Counted from the first letter of the stretch, positions 1-11,808 are shown. The stretch: 64,000 bases of DNA from Proteiniphilum acetatigenes DSM 18083 (GCF_000380985.1 NZ_KB905694.1:62001-126000), one strand, 5' to 3'. Notes: a model not told the origin generated them from the letters alone. Numbers and translations: made by a program.

Positions 1-1369
<1,369 letters not shown>

Positions 1370-1432
1370 TTACTATAAAATTGCAATCCTTAGTTTAGAT
1401 ACTTCTCAATAGTTCAATTACATCAGGCACTT

Positions 1433-1620
1433 TGAGTCGCCTTGCTCCTCGATTTTCAATTCTGCGTTCGGCAAAGTAAATAAATTTACTCTGCTCTCAC
1501 TTAACGAAATAGTTCTATGCTCGACATAGTAAAAACAAGTTTTTCCTCTGTACTCACTTATCGAAAACATTCAAACAAGTTTGTCTTTTGCTCGTATTGC
1601 TTATCGAAAACGTTGTAATC
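1433..1620 (-). repeat. Leader repeat family A, copy 1 (before nifJ)
   Basis: This fills most of the 533-bp gap between nifJ and the trehalose gene. It contains GAGTCGCCTTGCTCCTCGAT, then TTTCAATTCTGCG, a CTTAACGAAATA block, and the 22-nt stretch at 1561-1582 beginning CGAAAACATTCAAACAAG, which recurs exactly (reversed) near 62741. The GAGTCGCC part also recurs at 20349. Relative to nifJ it lies in the leader in the same orientation as the tpx and DUF1801 copies. The rest of the gap (about 1640-1887) is AT-rich; I see no gene in it. Confidence 0.7.
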
Positions 1621-1627
1621 TGAACAA

Positions 1628-1659
1628 CGAAATTACTATAAAAAAGTGGAAGCAACAAA
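1628..1659 (-). promoter_or_regulatory. Probable promoter of nifJ
   Basis: On the minus strand TTTG (1659-1656) is followed after exactly 20 bp by TAATTTCG (1635-1628), one base off the Bacteroidetes -7 box TAnnTTTG. Transcription would start near 1620 and leave a leader of about 265 nt before the nifJ start codon. This is a motif match only. Confidence 0.45.
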
Positions 1660-1887
1660 CCATACTGTTTTTTTGTTCACGAACGATTTGATAAAAAAAG
1701 AATCTAAACAGAAAAAATAAGTTAAATTTTAATCTTTCATGAAAGTATAACGTTATAATTAATATACTAATGAGTCAATAAATCAATGTGCCAATTTAAT
1801 CATGTGATAAGGTGGGAAAGTGTTTTTCACTTTTCATTTTTAATTTAAATAGTCATGGCTCTTGATTTGAAAAGTATTGAATAAAAT

Positions 1888-4056
1888 ATGAAGATAATAA
1901 TAATTGCTAATAGATTACCTGTTAAAATTGAACGGGAAGAGAAAGGGTTTTGTATCGTCAGAAGTGAAGGGGGGCTTGCCACAGGCCTCGGATCATTAGA
2001 GACAGAATCCGAAATCTACTGGGTCGGTTGGCCCGGCATTCATACTGAGGATGAAGAGGAAAAGAAGGAGATCACGAAGAAATTACATGAAATGAATTTT
2101 CATCCTGTTTTTCTTTCTGCCAATCAGATTGAATACTATTACGAAGGTTACAGTAACAGTACCATCTGGCCGTTGTGTCATTACTTTTTTTCCTATATCG
2201 AATACAAAACGGAATACTGGCAAGCATACCAGGAAGTGAATCGACTGTTTTGTCAGGAATCAATTCCTTTTATAGAAAAGGATGACATGATATGGGTTCA
2301 GGACTATCAATTGATGTTATTGCCAAAAATGATCCGTACAGAAAAACCGGATACGAATATCGGCTATTTCCATCATATTCCTTTTCCTTCTTATGAACTT
2401 TTCAGGGTGTTGCCAGAAAGGGAAGCAGTATTGGAAGGCTTACTCGGCGCGGATCTTATCGGCTTTCATACGCATGATTACATGCGGCATTTTATCAGTG
2501 CCATCTATCGCGTACTGGATCTGAACTGCAGCCTCGACGAGATCAATCTCCAGGACCGGATCGTTCATGTCGATGCTTTCCCGATGGGCATCAATTATGA
2601 GCAATACCATGAGGCACCCGGGTTACCGGAAGTGAAGGAAAAGTCGGAGATGCTCCGCAAAGAGCTGGGCGACACTACCGTAATACTCTCCGTAGATCGT
2701 CTTGATTACAGTAAAGGTATCCTGCATCGTCTGCAAGGTTTTAAACAGTTTTTGGATAATTATCCCGAATATCACGAGAAGATATCGCTGGCCATGATAG
2801 TCGTTCCTTCCCGTGACAGTGTGGATATTTACGCTGACCTGAAAACAAAAATCGACCAGGCTATCGGGGAGATCAACGGCCAATATTCCAGATTGGGATG
2901 GACTCCCATCTATTATTTTTACCGTAGTTTTTCATTCGAAGAACTGATTGCGATGTATGATATTGCCGGGATTGCCCTGGTAACTCCTCTGCGCGACGGA
3001 ATGAATCTGGTAGCCAAAGAGTATCTGGCAACCAAAAACAGCCACAGCGGCGTTCTTATCCTCAGCGAAATGGCCGGTGCCGCTATCGAATTACAGGATG
3101 CCATCATCATCAACCCAAACGACAGCGACGAAATTGAAAGAGCCATATTGGAGGCACTGCGTATGCCCGAACAAGAAAAGAGAGAAAGGCTGCAAAATAT
3201 GCAGAAACGGATATCCAAACAGTCGGTAAAGAAATGGGCAAATGATTTCGTGGAAGAACTACAGTCCATCAAAGTCCAGAATAAGGAGATACTGCAGAAG
3301 ATCGTAGGGAAAAGACAGCTCAACCAGATCAAGAACGCTTATGACGATGCTACCTCCCGCCTGATTCTGCTCGACTATGACGGTACCCTTGCACCATTTG
3401 TCAAGAAACCGGAAGATGCTGTTCCATCTCCCGGATTACTGGAGCTTTTACAAAAGATGACCGGGGATAAAAGAAACAAGGTGGTGATTAACAGCGGAAG
3501 GAACCGTCAAATACTTGACCAATGGTTTCGGGGGTTGGATCTTGATTTTGCTGCCGAGCATGGTATGTTTTACAAGGAAAACGGACAATGGCATAAAAAC
3601 ATACAGGAGAAAGTGGAATGGGATGACGAGATCATTCAGATCATCCAGCATGCGATAGACAAAACTCCCCGTTCTCATTTGGAAAAAAAGGATGCCGCCC
3701 TGGTATGGCACTATCGTAAAGTAGACGTCTGGCTTGCAGAATTGCGGGCACAGCAACTGATCAATGCCCTGATAGGACCCTGTTCCCGACTGAATCTCCA
3801 GATCGTCCCCGGAAATAAGATTGTAGAGGTCAAACCTCCCGATTTCAACAAGGGCAGTGAAGTGCTGCGCAGGCTGGACAAGGGGGCGTATGACTTTGTG
3901 ATGGCTATCGGCGATGACACTACCGATGAGGATATGTTCAGGGTACTTCCTCCGGGTGGTATCAGCATCAAGGTAGGTAATTTCTCTCCTGCAGCGAAAT
4001 ATCGTCTCCCTTTACAGTCATCTGTAATTCCATTTTTATCCAACTTAATTAAATAA
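1888..4056 (+). CDS. otsAB: Bifunctional trehalose-6-phosphate synthase / trehalose-6-phosphatase
   Basis: This 722-residue cytoplasmic protein fuses two enzymes. Residues 1 to about 470 are a GT20 synthase: ANRLPV at residue 7, GGLATGL, WVQDYQLMLLPKMIR, HHIPFPS and VDRLDYSKGI near residue 269 (nucleotide-sugar binding). Residues from about 490 are a HAD-type phosphatase: LLDYDGTLAPF near 494 holds the DxDxT nucleophile motif, INSGRNRQIL follows, and GDDTTDEDMF near 675 is the metal-binding motif. It makes trehalose from a nucleotide-glucose and glucose-6-phosphate by way of trehalose-6-phosphate, as an osmolyte or reserve. The MscS gene follows after 10 bp, so they are probably co-transcribed. 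The start ATGAAGATAATA puts ANRLPV at the usual distance from the N-terminus. Confidence 0.95.
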   Translation: MKIIIIANRLPVKIEREEKGFCIVRSEGGLATGLGSLETESEIYWVGWPGIHTEDEEEKKEITKKLHEMNFHPVFLSANQIEYYYEGYSNSTIWPLCHYFFSYIEYKTEYWQAYQEVNRLFCQESIPFIEKDDMIWVQDYQLMLLPKMIRTEKPDTNIGYFHHIPFPSYELFRVLPEREAVLEGLLGADLIGFHTHDYMRHFISAIYRVLDLNCSLDEINLQDRIVHVDAFPMGINYEQYHEAPGLPEVKEKSEMLRKELGDTTVILSVDRLDYSKGILHRLQGFKQFLDNYPEYHEKISLAMIVVPSRDSVDIYADLKTKIDQAIGEINGQYSRLGWTPIYYFYRSFSFEELIAMYDIAGIALVTPLRDGMNLVAKEYLATKNSHSGVLILSEMAGAAIELQDAIIINPNDSDEIERAILEALRMPEQEKRERLQNMQKRISKQSVKKWANDFVEELQSIKVQNKEILQKIVGKRQLNQIKNAYDDATSRLILLDYDGTLAPFVKKPEDAVPSPGLLELLQKMTGDKRNKVVINSGRNRQILDQWFRGLDLDFAAEHGMFYKENGQWHKNIQEKVEWDDEIIQIIQHAIDKTPRSHLEKKDAALVWHYRKVDVWLAELRAQQLINALIGPCSRLNLQIVPGNKIVEVKPPDFNKGSEVLRRLDKGAYDFVMAIGDDTTDEDMFRVLPPGGISIKVGNFSPAAKYRLPLQSSVIPFLSNLIK

Positions 4057-4066
4057 CAATCTCCCT

Positions 4067-5158
4067 ATGGATTTTATTGACCATCTTATCCCCAACAGTT
4101 CACTACGATACCCATTTATTGCATTGCTATTTATTGCATTATTCATCATACTGGTCCTTGTTTTTAATTTTATCATCAGGAAATGGAGGATTCGGACACA
4201 AAAAAGTAAAAGCCACATTGATGATTTTATTGTCCGCCTTTTCAGAGTTCCCGGGATATGGATCATTTTCGCTATATTATTAAATATATTCAGTACGCTG
4301 TTACAGGAAGATGCACGCACTTTTGAAGTCTTACAGAAAATAAGCCGGATATTGCTGATTCTCACACTCGGATGGATAATTGTACAGATTATCAGGGGTA
4401 CCTTTCATTATTGGCAGAACAAGCTCGACATCAATAATCCCAATAATCTTGAAGCTAGGAAGAGGCTTACACAGATGAGTATGATCGAGAGGATCACGAT
4501 CATACTCACAGCCTTTATCTTCTTTTCGATAGCACTGATGACCATCGATTCAGTCAGGCAACTGGGTGTCAGCCTGCTGGCTTCGGCAGGAGTGGCGGGG
4601 ATCATTATAGGATTCGCAGCCCAACGTAGTTTCGGACAGATATTCTCCGGTATCCAGATTGCTTTTACACAGCCGGTCAGACTGGATGATGTAGTAGTCA
4701 TTGAGGGAGAATGGGGGCGTATTGAAGAAATCAATATCACATACGCCGTGGTAAAGATCTGGGATGAGCGACGGTTAATCATACCCATCGATTATTTCTT
4801 GAACAACCCCATACAAAATTGGACAAGAACCACTTCCGATATATTGGGAACAGTATTCCTCTATGTCTCTTACGACCTGCCTCTGGAACCATTGCGTGAA
4901 GAACTGGCACGCATAGTGGAAGATGACCCCAATTGGGATGGACGTGTCCATAACATCCAAGTCACCGAAAGCAAGCAGTGGTACAAAGAGATAAGGGTAT
5001 TGGTCAGCAGTAACAACTCATCCAGCAATTGGGATCTCCGGGTAGCTGTCCGCGAAAAACTGATCGATTTTATCAATCGGTACTATCCCGGTTCATTTGC
5101 AAAGATCAACTCTGCCGCTACGGGAGAAAAAGGGACTCCAGCTGTTACGGACGAATAA
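4067..5158 (+). CDS. Mechanosensitive ion channel, MscS family
   Basis: This 363-residue inner-membrane protein has hydrophobic segments near residues 15-38, 65-85, 93-110 and 138-160. They are followed by the glycine/alanine-rich pore helix (SLLASAGVAGIIIGFAAQ, from about residue 168) and the beta domain with PVRLDDVVVIEGEWGRIEEI that marks MscS channels. It would release solutes on hypo-osmotic shock. It starts 10 bp after the fused trehalose enzyme, which suggests one osmotic-response transcript: make the osmolyte, vent it on downshift. Its last 14 bp overlap the end of the convergent GH15 gene. Confidence 0.93.
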   Translation: MDFIDHLIPNSSLRYPFIALLFIALFIILVLVFNFIIRKWRIRTQKSKSHIDDFIVRLFRVPGIWIIFAILLNIFSTLLQEDARTFEVLQKISRILLILTLGWIIVQIIRGTFHYWQNKLDINNPNNLEARKRLTQMSMIERITIILTAFIFFSIALMTIDSVRQLGVSLLASAGVAGIIIGFAAQRSFGQIFSGIQIAFTQPVRLDDVVVIEGEWGRIEEINITYAVVKIWDERRLIIPIDYFLNNPIQNWTRTTSDILGTVFLYVSYDLPLEPLREELARIVEDDPNWDGRVHNIQVTESKQWYKEIRVLVSSNNSSSNWDLRVAVREKLIDFINRYYPGSFAKINSAATGEKGTPAVTDE

Positions 5159-6950
5159 ATTTGGAAAGGTGCTTCTCCTCCGAGAACAGCACTGCTGTGT
5201 TAATAAATGCAAGGTGTGAATAAGCCTGCGGGAAGTTGCCTAACTGACGTTTGGTCTTAAAATCGAGATCTTCGCTGTAGAGCCCCAGATGATTGGAATA
5301 GGAAATCATCTTCTCAAATATTTCACGTGCCTCCTCTGTTTCGCCGATCTTAAAAAGCGCCTCGATCAGCCAGAAAGTACAGATAGTAAATGAAGAGGTA
5401 GGCACACCGAAATCATCCTCTGCTTTATAACGGTACATAAGTCCTTCATGATAAAGGTGCTCTTTGATGGCCTTTACCGTTTTTACGTACCGCTCATTGT
5501 CGGGTTCGATGAAATCATAGAACTGCATAAGTAACAACGAAGAATCATAATCGGTATTACCATAGGCCTGAGTGAAGCATTGCAACTCTTCGCTCCATCC
5601 CTTTTCATGCACTTCCGCCTTAATCATATCCGCTTTCCGGCGCCATTTCTCGGCATAGCTATCCCTATGTAACAGTTCGGCAATCAGCGATGCCCTGTCA
5701 ACAGCCACCCAACTCATCACTTTCGAAAAGACAAAATGCATCTTCCTTGTACGGAATTCCCAGATGCTTCTGTCCGGTTTGTCCCACGCAGCCAATACCG
5801 AACGCACCAGATTCTTGATGATCTCCCATATCTCCTCTACTTCATCCAGCGTTCCCGGGAAATAGAGATAGTATTTATAGATGACGTCCAGGAGATAGCC
5901 GATAGAGTCGTTCTGCTCCTGATAATAGGCTGCATTCCCGATCCTTACGGGGCGTGAGCCCTCGTAACCGCTCAAATGGGGCAGTTCCTCTTCCGTCAGT
6001 TCACGTTCACCACGGATGCCATACATGATCTGGATGGTTTCGTTACGGGACGACTTCAGGATGCGTTTCACAAAACCGATAAAACGCTCTGCCGTTGCCC
6101 GCTGTTTCATGAACAGCAGCGTATCTATCGACATGGAAGCATCGCGCAACCAACAGAAGCGGTAATCCCAGTTCCTGTTTTCCCCGATGCTTTCGGGCAG
6201 GCTGGTAGTCACCGCTGCCAACATGGCTCCCGATTCCTGGTATGACAACAATCTAAGTACAAGCAGGCTGCGTTTGATCATGTCGTTGTATTGCAGATAA
6301 TCCCTGGAGCGATTCACGAAATTGAGCCAATACACTTTCGTGCGCTCATACTCCAACAGGATACGGTTGATATCCACAGTCATTAATTTCTGGTTATACG
6401 ACAAAAGAAAGAAATGATGTCCGGCCAGCTCAATCTCCTCACGGCTGATCACTACTTCCGGATCAAAACTGCTATAGAGATAGATTTTATCTTCTGAATC
6501 TTCTGCTGAATGCGTTTTAATATAACTCCCCACTATTTCATGGCGGACCTCTTCCCTGGCATAGTTAATCTTTGGATCGTAAATTATTTTGACTAACGGC
6601 CGTCCTCTCGTGACCCTGATATACCGGTGAATTTCCGGCGGCATATAATAGCGGTTCGCCTCGGTCTGATAACGGGGCATATAATCGAACACGATAAACC
6701 CGTTCTCAGGCGACTCAAACCTTGTCAACAGCATATTGGTATGCCCGTGATAACTCTGGGTAATGGTATATTCATCCGACACCTCAAAATGAAAACTACC
6801 CCCTTTTTCCTCGTCCAGCAGTTTCGCAAAGACAGATGGGGAATCAAAATCGGGGAGACAGAACCAGTCTATACTCCCGGTTTTCGATACCAATGCCGCG
6901 GTGCGGCAGTTCCCGATGATTCCGTAATCCAAATTTTTCATTCTAATCAA
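5145..6950 (-). CDS. Glycoside hydrolase family 15 protein (glucoamylase/trehalase-like)
   Basis: This 601-residue protein starts MIRMKNLDYGIIGNCRTAALVS, the usual N-terminus of the bacterial GH15 group, with GSIDWFCLPDFDSPSVFAKL just after. The (alpha/alpha)6 catalytic domain shows NRNWDYRFCWLRDASMS near residue 260 and YEGSRPVRIGNAA with QEQNDSIG. There is no signal peptide, so it is cytoplasmic. Members act on alpha-glucosides, and some actinobacterial ones are trehalases; the convergent position next to the trehalose synthase makes trehalose turnover likely, which is inference. The stop codon region overlaps the MscS gene by 14 bp. A 58-codon earlier frame offers no better start. Confidence 0.9.
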   Translation of the reverse strand: MIRMKNLDYGIIGNCRTAALVSKTGSIDWFCLPDFDSPSVFAKLLDEEKGGSFHFEVSDEYTITQSYHGHTNMLLTRFESPENGFIVFDYMPRYQTEANRYYMPPEIHRYIRVTRGRPLVKIIYDPKINYAREEVRHEIVGSYIKTHSAEDSEDKIYLYSSFDPEVVISREEIELAGHHFFLLSYNQKLMTVDINRILLEYERTKVYWLNFVNRSRDYLQYNDMIKRSLLVLRLLSYQESGAMLAAVTTSLPESIGENRNWDYRFCWLRDASMSIDTLLFMKQRATAERFIGFVKRILKSSRNETIQIMYGIRGERELTEEELPHLSGYEGSRPVRIGNAAYYQEQNDSIGYLLDVIYKYYLYFPGTLDEVEEIWEIIKNLVRSVLAAWDKPDRSIWEFRTRKMHFVFSKVMSWVAVDRASLIAELLHRDSYAEKWRRKADMIKAEVHEKGWSEELQCFTQAYGNTDYDSSLLLMQFYDFIEPDNERYVKTVKAIKEHLYHEGLMYRYKAEDDFGVPTSSFTICTFWLIEALFKIGETEEAREIFEKMISYSNHLGLYSEDLDFKTKRQLGNFPQAYSHLAFINTAVLFSEEKHLSKFIRP

Positions 6951-6980
6951 TTTTACGGTTTTCTATTTTCTCTCTAAAAA

Positions 6981-7009
6981 CAAAGATAAGGATTCCAGCT
7001 TAGAAAAAA
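6981..7009 (-). promoter_or_regulatory. Possible promoter of the GH15 gene
   Basis: On the minus strand a perfect TATCTTTG (-7 box TAnnTTTG) lies at 6988-6981, about 30 bp before the start codon. The upstream element is only a T-tract around 7004-7009. Confidence 0.4.
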
Positions 7010-7096
7010 GAAAAAACGGAAAAATTCAAAATGGCTGAATAATTTTCTTGAGATTTTTTTATGTCTTCGCTTCTCATCGTGTTTACAGTCTATATA

Positions 7097-8509
7097 TTAC
7101 AGTTTGCCTGTTACTCTCAGAAACTCAACTTCACTTATTTTGTATTGTATACGGGCATCGATGATATTACTGTAAGCCTCCTGCCATTGCGTTTGTGCAT
7201 CGAGAACATCAATAAGTGTACCCATTCTTAATTCATAACTATCACGTATGCTCTTCAAGTTGGCTTGGGCTTGTTCGAAAGCTGTCTCTGCCGCCATGAT
7301 CAACAGGACAGCATCCTGTAAATTTCGTTCGGCGTGCTCTATTTCGATAGTGAGCTGTTTGCTGTTTTTATTCAGTTCTTCCTGCTGTATGTCCCTTGCT
7401 ATTTTCGCATTCTGTATCTTTTTCGCCCCTTCGCCGAAGTTGAAAAGTGGAACGCTTACCGAAAGCATCACCAGAGCTGCAGGTTTATCCATCCGCATGG
7501 AAAACCCGCCCATCTCCATTTTACCGAGATAACTATATCCGGCCATTAAACCGACAGTAGGCAGATAATCACCACGTACATTTTTTATATCCAGTTCTTT
7601 TAACTCTACTTGCTTTTGCAGCATACGATATTCAGGGCGCATGCTCAAATCGTAAAGGTGATCTGCTTTTTGATAATTTTCTTTGGAAATACTATCGGTC
7701 AATACGATCTCCGTGTCCAGGTCAACACCTATTATCCGGCAGAGTTGCATACGGCTCAGTTCCATCCCGTTTACGGCCTTTTGCATCTGGTACCGGATAT
7801 TACTTTTCCGTGAACTGATCTTCATCAATTCGTTCTCTGCTGCCATTTTAACCGAGATCATATCCGATACGCTTTGATGCAGCGTATCCAATAGAGCTTC
7901 GTATTGTTTCAGTAAGTCGATCTTATCTTTCACCGAAAAATAAGTCCAGTAAGCTTTTTCGGCCTCGGCTATCACACTCATACGCGTCATGGTTCTATTT
8001 TCTTCAGTGATTTCTATCCCTTTTTCGGCCATTTTATTCCCCGCGATAATTCTCCCACCCGCAAAAATGGGTTGTTGCACGCTCACCCCTATCATATATA
8101 TACCCGAATTTATTCCCAGATTTACCGTTTCCGGGATCATACTGCTAAGATCTACTTCCTCTCCCATCATTGGAAGCTTTACATCCATTTCGGGTAATCC
8201 CAGTGCAATATCACTATTCATATAGCCATAGGTTCCTGAAGCTGAAAATTTAGGTAGCCCGGCAGTTTGGGCAATCCGTTTTTCATTCCGGGACTGTTCG
8301 TGCCGGTAACCGGCTATTTTCATTTCCTCACTGCTTGCAAGCGCCATTGCACGACAGTCCTGAATAGATAAATTTATTGTTTGGGATCTATTGTCATTTT
8401 TACTATATGCCACAGAATAATATCCGTTAATATCATTCGCATTCGTTTGTGAAAAACAATATGTTGTGGCGAAAACTCCCCAAAGAGCCATCATGATTAT
8501 TTTATTCAT
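7097..8509 (-). CDS. TolC-type outer-membrane efflux protein
   Basis: 470 residues with a signal peptide (MNKIIMMALWGVFATTYCFSQ) and two repeats of the outer-membrane efflux protein fold. These are long helical stretches with a strand region each, for example GIYMIGVSVQQPIFAGGRI in the first repeat and PAALVMLSVSVPLFNFGEG in the second, ending DVLDAQTQWQEAYSNIIDAR. It forms the outer-membrane and periplasmic tunnel of a tripartite pump. It is the last gene of the operon adaptor-pump-TolC, 134 bp after the RND gene. Confidence 0.93.
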   Translation of the reverse strand: MNKIIMMALWGVFATTYCFSQTNANDINGYYSVAYSKNDNRSQTINLSIQDCRAMALASSEEMKIAGYRHEQSRNEKRIAQTAGLPKFSASGTYGYMNSDIALGLPEMDVKLPMMGEEVDLSSMIPETVNLGINSGIYMIGVSVQQPIFAGGRIIAGNKMAEKGIEITEENRTMTRMSVIAEAEKAYWTYFSVKDKIDLLKQYEALLDTLHQSVSDMISVKMAAENELMKISSRKSNIRYQMQKAVNGMELSRMQLCRIIGVDLDTEIVLTDSISKENYQKADHLYDLSMRPEYRMLQKQVELKELDIKNVRGDYLPTVGLMAGYSYLGKMEMGGFSMRMDKPAALVMLSVSVPLFNFGEGAKKIQNAKIARDIQQEELNKNSKQLTIEIEHAERNLQDAVLLIMAAETAFEQAQANLKSIRDSYELRMGTLIDVLDAQTQWQEAYSNIIDARIQYKISEVEFLRVTGKL

Positions 8510-8643
8510 ACAATTATTTTATTTTTCTTGTTGATGTATCAACCATGCCAATCAGCACATTGGCTTTACTTTCCGACTTGTCGGGGCAAGTAGTCCCAAT
8601 TTACCGGGATTATCACATTACTCCTATACTTTTTTCACACTCT

Positions 8644-11600
8644 TTACTTAATCAATTCCAACTTTTGTGGTTTCCTGATCCTGAACAGCAAGGCATAAAA
8701 AATTGGTAACAGGATCAACGTGATGATTGTCCCGAATGTCAATCCACCGATGACTACTACGGCAAGGCTGCCGTACATCGGATCGGGAATAAGCGGTAAC
8801 ATCCCCAGGATAGTGGTTGCCGAGGCCATGATTACCGGGCGGGTACGGTTAATAGTGGACTCGATTATTGCCTGGTAAGGTTCCACACCCTCGTTGGTCA
8901 TCCGGGTGATCTCGTCAATCAGCACAATTGAATTTTTTACCAGCATCCCTATTAACCCTATGGTACCTATTATTCCCATGAATGTAAATGGAGTTCCCGT
9001 AAACATCAATGTAAGCACAACCCCGATACTGGCAAAAGGAAGGCAGAAAAGGACCAGTATCATTTTCCGTATACTGTTGAATAACAGCAGTAATATCACC
9101 AGAATAATGATCATTACCAACGGCAGATATCCCAGAATATTTGAAATGGCCGTGTTTTGCATTTTCTCTTCCCCCAGCCACTCCATCGCGTATCCGCTGG
9201 GAAGTGCTATGGACTCAATCTGTTCTCTAATGTCATTTTTTGCCACCGAAGGGGTTGAGTCCAACGCAGGATCACATTGTACCTCTATAGCCCTTTGCCC
9301 CCCGTAACGGTAGATAAGCGGTTCTTCCCAACCGACCTGAAGCCCATCGATTGCCTGGCTGAGGGGAACAGTACTGAACATATCATCCATCAATTCATCC
9401 GCTGAGAAATTCCCCTGGACTAACCCCGGAAAATTTATATCATCAACAGCTATATTCGGCAGCATACTCCACACCGGTATATCTTGCAAATCACTCACCC
9501 GGCTGCCGTCATTATCACAGATTTTCAGGTAAATAACCAACTGTTTATCGGCATCATAAAGCAAGCCTGCAGGAAGCCCCTGCGTGGAAGCCTGCAAAGC
9601 CTTGCCCATATCTTCACGTCCTACACCCGCACTTTTAGCCTGCTGTTCGGCATATTGTGCCTGAATGGTCTTGACATGAGGTTGCCAGTTATCACATACC
9701 GAATAAGCATCTACCATCGGCGACTGCTTCATGATCTCCTGCGCCTGTTCCGAAAGGCCCCGTAACACAGCGGGATCAGGACCGGTAAACATAACCTCGA
9801 CCGGATGGCTTGAGTTTATCGAAAGGGAGTATTTCCGGACACGGATATAAGCATCGGGATATTCGTCGCGAAGGCACTGCTGTATTTCAGGGAACATACG
9901 GTAGGCATCACGGTAATCATCAAAATTAAGGATGATTTCACCATAATTATCTCCGCCTGATCCTACGGCACGGGCCAAAGAATATCGCCCCGGAGTCTGC
10001 CCCTGGCTTACGGCGATCTTTGCAATCTCTTTATATTCAGATAATTTCCGTGTGATCTCCAGAATATCCTGTTTTACCCGCTCAGAACTTGTTTGCGGAG
10101 GCAATGTATATTCTACATACAATTGGTTGTAATCAAAATCAGGGAAAAATTTCACTTTAATGAAAGTAAAACCCCAGACAGATAAGAGAAGACAAGCCAT
10201 ACTTATGGTAAAAGTGGTAAGTTTTCTTGCCATAAACAGGTTGAGAGACCTGCGGATAAACCGATGCATGGCCGACTCTCCGTCCGGATTTGTTTTTTTC
10301 CGTTTCCTTTTTCTTTCAGAATGACGCGCCGGCAGCATTTTACTCGCGAAAACGGGTATTTGTGTAAGCGCTAATATCCAACTCACCAGCAATGATATCG
10401 CCAGCACGTAGAACAGGTCGCTTGCATATTCGCCTATCGTATCGGGCGACAAACCTACCGGAAGAAAAGTCACCAGCGCAATGAGCGTCGCTCCCAGCAA
10501 TGGCATAGCCGTATCTTTCGCCGTGCGGAAAAGTGCCTTTTTGGGTGGAAGTCCCCGTTTCCTGTCCACCAGGATGCCATCCATTATAACAACCGCGTTA
10601 TCGACCAACATGCCCATCGCGACAATGAAAGCGCCCAGTGAAATACGTTGAAGCGTTCCCCCCACAGCCAGCAGGATCGGGAATGTTCCCAATACTGTCA
10701 AAGCAAGCCCGATACCCAGAATTATGCCGCTCCGGAATCCCATGGCAAGCATGATGATGGCGACTACAATCAACACCGAAGCGACGATATTCCATAAAAA
10801 AGAGTCCATTGCATCCGATACACGGTCCGGCTGGAAATAGACCTTGTCATACGCGAATCCCGCCGGCAACTCTCCTTTCAATTCTTCCATCCGGTTATCG
10901 GCGCGCTTGCCTACATCGGGAACTATCGCTTCCGGTTCCATCGACACCAATAGGGCTATCGCCGGTTCACCGTCTACCCAAAAACCATTTGTCTGCGGAT
11001 CATCTCCATATTCCCTGGTCACCGAGGCAATATCTCCCAGTTTAACCTGCTTCCCGGAAGGTGTTTTGATGATCATTTCCCGTAAATCATCTTCCGACTC
11101 GACCTTCCCGCCTACGGCCAGCTTTAATTTTTCTTCATTCTCCGTATAGTAATAGCCCGCATTTACAGGTTGACTCATTGCACTAATCGCGCTCATGATC
11201 TGCGTTGGATAGATACTGTTCCGTGCAAGCATTTCTCTTGAAAGCGATATATGGATCACTTCTTCCCGTGTGCCGAAAAATGTAACCCGCTTCACTCCAT
11301 CTACTTTCAATAATTCACGCCGGAGCATTTCGGCATATTTTTGCATTTCAATGTAGGAATACCCATCAGCAGTGATATAATAAAACATGCCGTAAATATC
11401 GCTTACATCGTCTATCACTATGGGTTGCATCGCTCCCTGCGGTAATTTCATCGAAGCCATCTGCACCTTTCTCCGCAGGATATCCCACCGCTGTTCCATT
11501 TCTTTCGGGGGAACAGATAATTCAAGTTCAAGGTTTATGACAGACATATTTTCCGAAGAAGTGGAAGAGATACCTGAAACGTTGCTCAACGCCTGTAATT

Positions 11601-11808
11601 CATCTTCTAACACTGATGTAACTTCCAGTTCTACTTCATGTGCCGAAGCCCCCGGGTAATAGGTCATTACCACGACCTGTTTAATAGATATGGCCGGATC
11701 TTCCAACTTGGGCATTACCGAATAGGCAAATATCCCGCCAAAGACCACCATTACCAATACAGCCCAGAAAAGAGTCTGGTTCTTGTAGAAAAAGTCGGTA
11801 AGTTTCAT
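8644..11808 (-). CDS. RND-family efflux pump, inner-membrane permease
   Basis: 1,054 residues, the normal length for an AcrB/MexF-type pump. The first membrane helix starts at about residue 12. Large periplasmic loops carry PKLEDPAISIKQVVVMTYYPGAS-like sequence, and the family motif GMLVDNAVVIMDG falls in helix 4. One of the two aspartates usual in that proton relay is asparagine here (D-N instead of D-D). GMLVKNSIVLIDEI in helix 10 holds the conserved lysine. It expels an unknown hydrophobic substrate using the proton gradient. Its first four bases overlap the end of the adaptor gene (ATGA), so the two are translationally coupled. Confidence 0.95.
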   Translation of the reverse strand: MKLTDFFYKNQTLFWAVLVMVVFGGIFAYSVMPKLEDPAISIKQVVVMTYYPGASAHEVELEVTSVLEDELQALSNVSGISSTSSENMSVINLELELSVPPKEMEQRWDILRRKVQMASMKLPQGAMQPIVIDDVSDIYGMFYYITADGYSYIEMQKYAEMLRRELLKVDGVKRVTFFGTREEVIHISLSREMLARNSIYPTQIMSAISAMSQPVNAGYYYTENEEKLKLAVGGKVESEDDLREMIIKTPSGKQVKLGDIASVTREYGDDPQTNGFWVDGEPAIALLVSMEPEAIVPDVGKRADNRMEELKGELPAGFAYDKVYFQPDRVSDAMDSFLWNIVASVLIVVAIIMLAMGFRSGIILGIGLALTVLGTFPILLAVGGTLQRISLGAFIVAMGMLVDNAVVIMDGILVDRKRGLPPKKALFRTAKDTAMPLLGATLIALVTFLPVGLSPDTIGEYASDLFYVLAISLLVSWILALTQIPVFASKMLPARHSERKRKRKKTNPDGESAMHRFIRRSLNLFMARKLTTFTISMACLLLSVWGFTFIKVKFFPDFDYNQLYVEYTLPPQTSSERVKQDILEITRKLSEYKEIAKIAVSQGQTPGRYSLARAVGSGGDNYGEIILNFDDYRDAYRMFPEIQQCLRDEYPDAYIRVRKYSLSINSSHPVEVMFTGPDPAVLRGLSEQAQEIMKQSPMVDAYSVCDNWQPHVKTIQAQYAEQQAKSAGVGREDMGKALQASTQGLPAGLLYDADKQLVIYLKICDNDGSRVSDLQDIPVWSMLPNIAVDDINFPGLVQGNFSADELMDDMFSTVPLSQAIDGLQVGWEEPLIYRYGGQRAIEVQCDPALDSTPSVAKNDIREQIESIALPSGYAMEWLGEEKMQNTAISNILGYLPLVMIIILVILLLLFNSIRKMILVLFCLPFASIGVVLTLMFTGTPFTFMGIIGTIGLIGMLVKNSIVLIDEITRMTNEGVEPYQAIIESTINRTRPVIMASATTILGMLPLIPDPMYGSLAVVVIGGLTFGTIITLILLPIFYALLFRIRKPQKLELIK

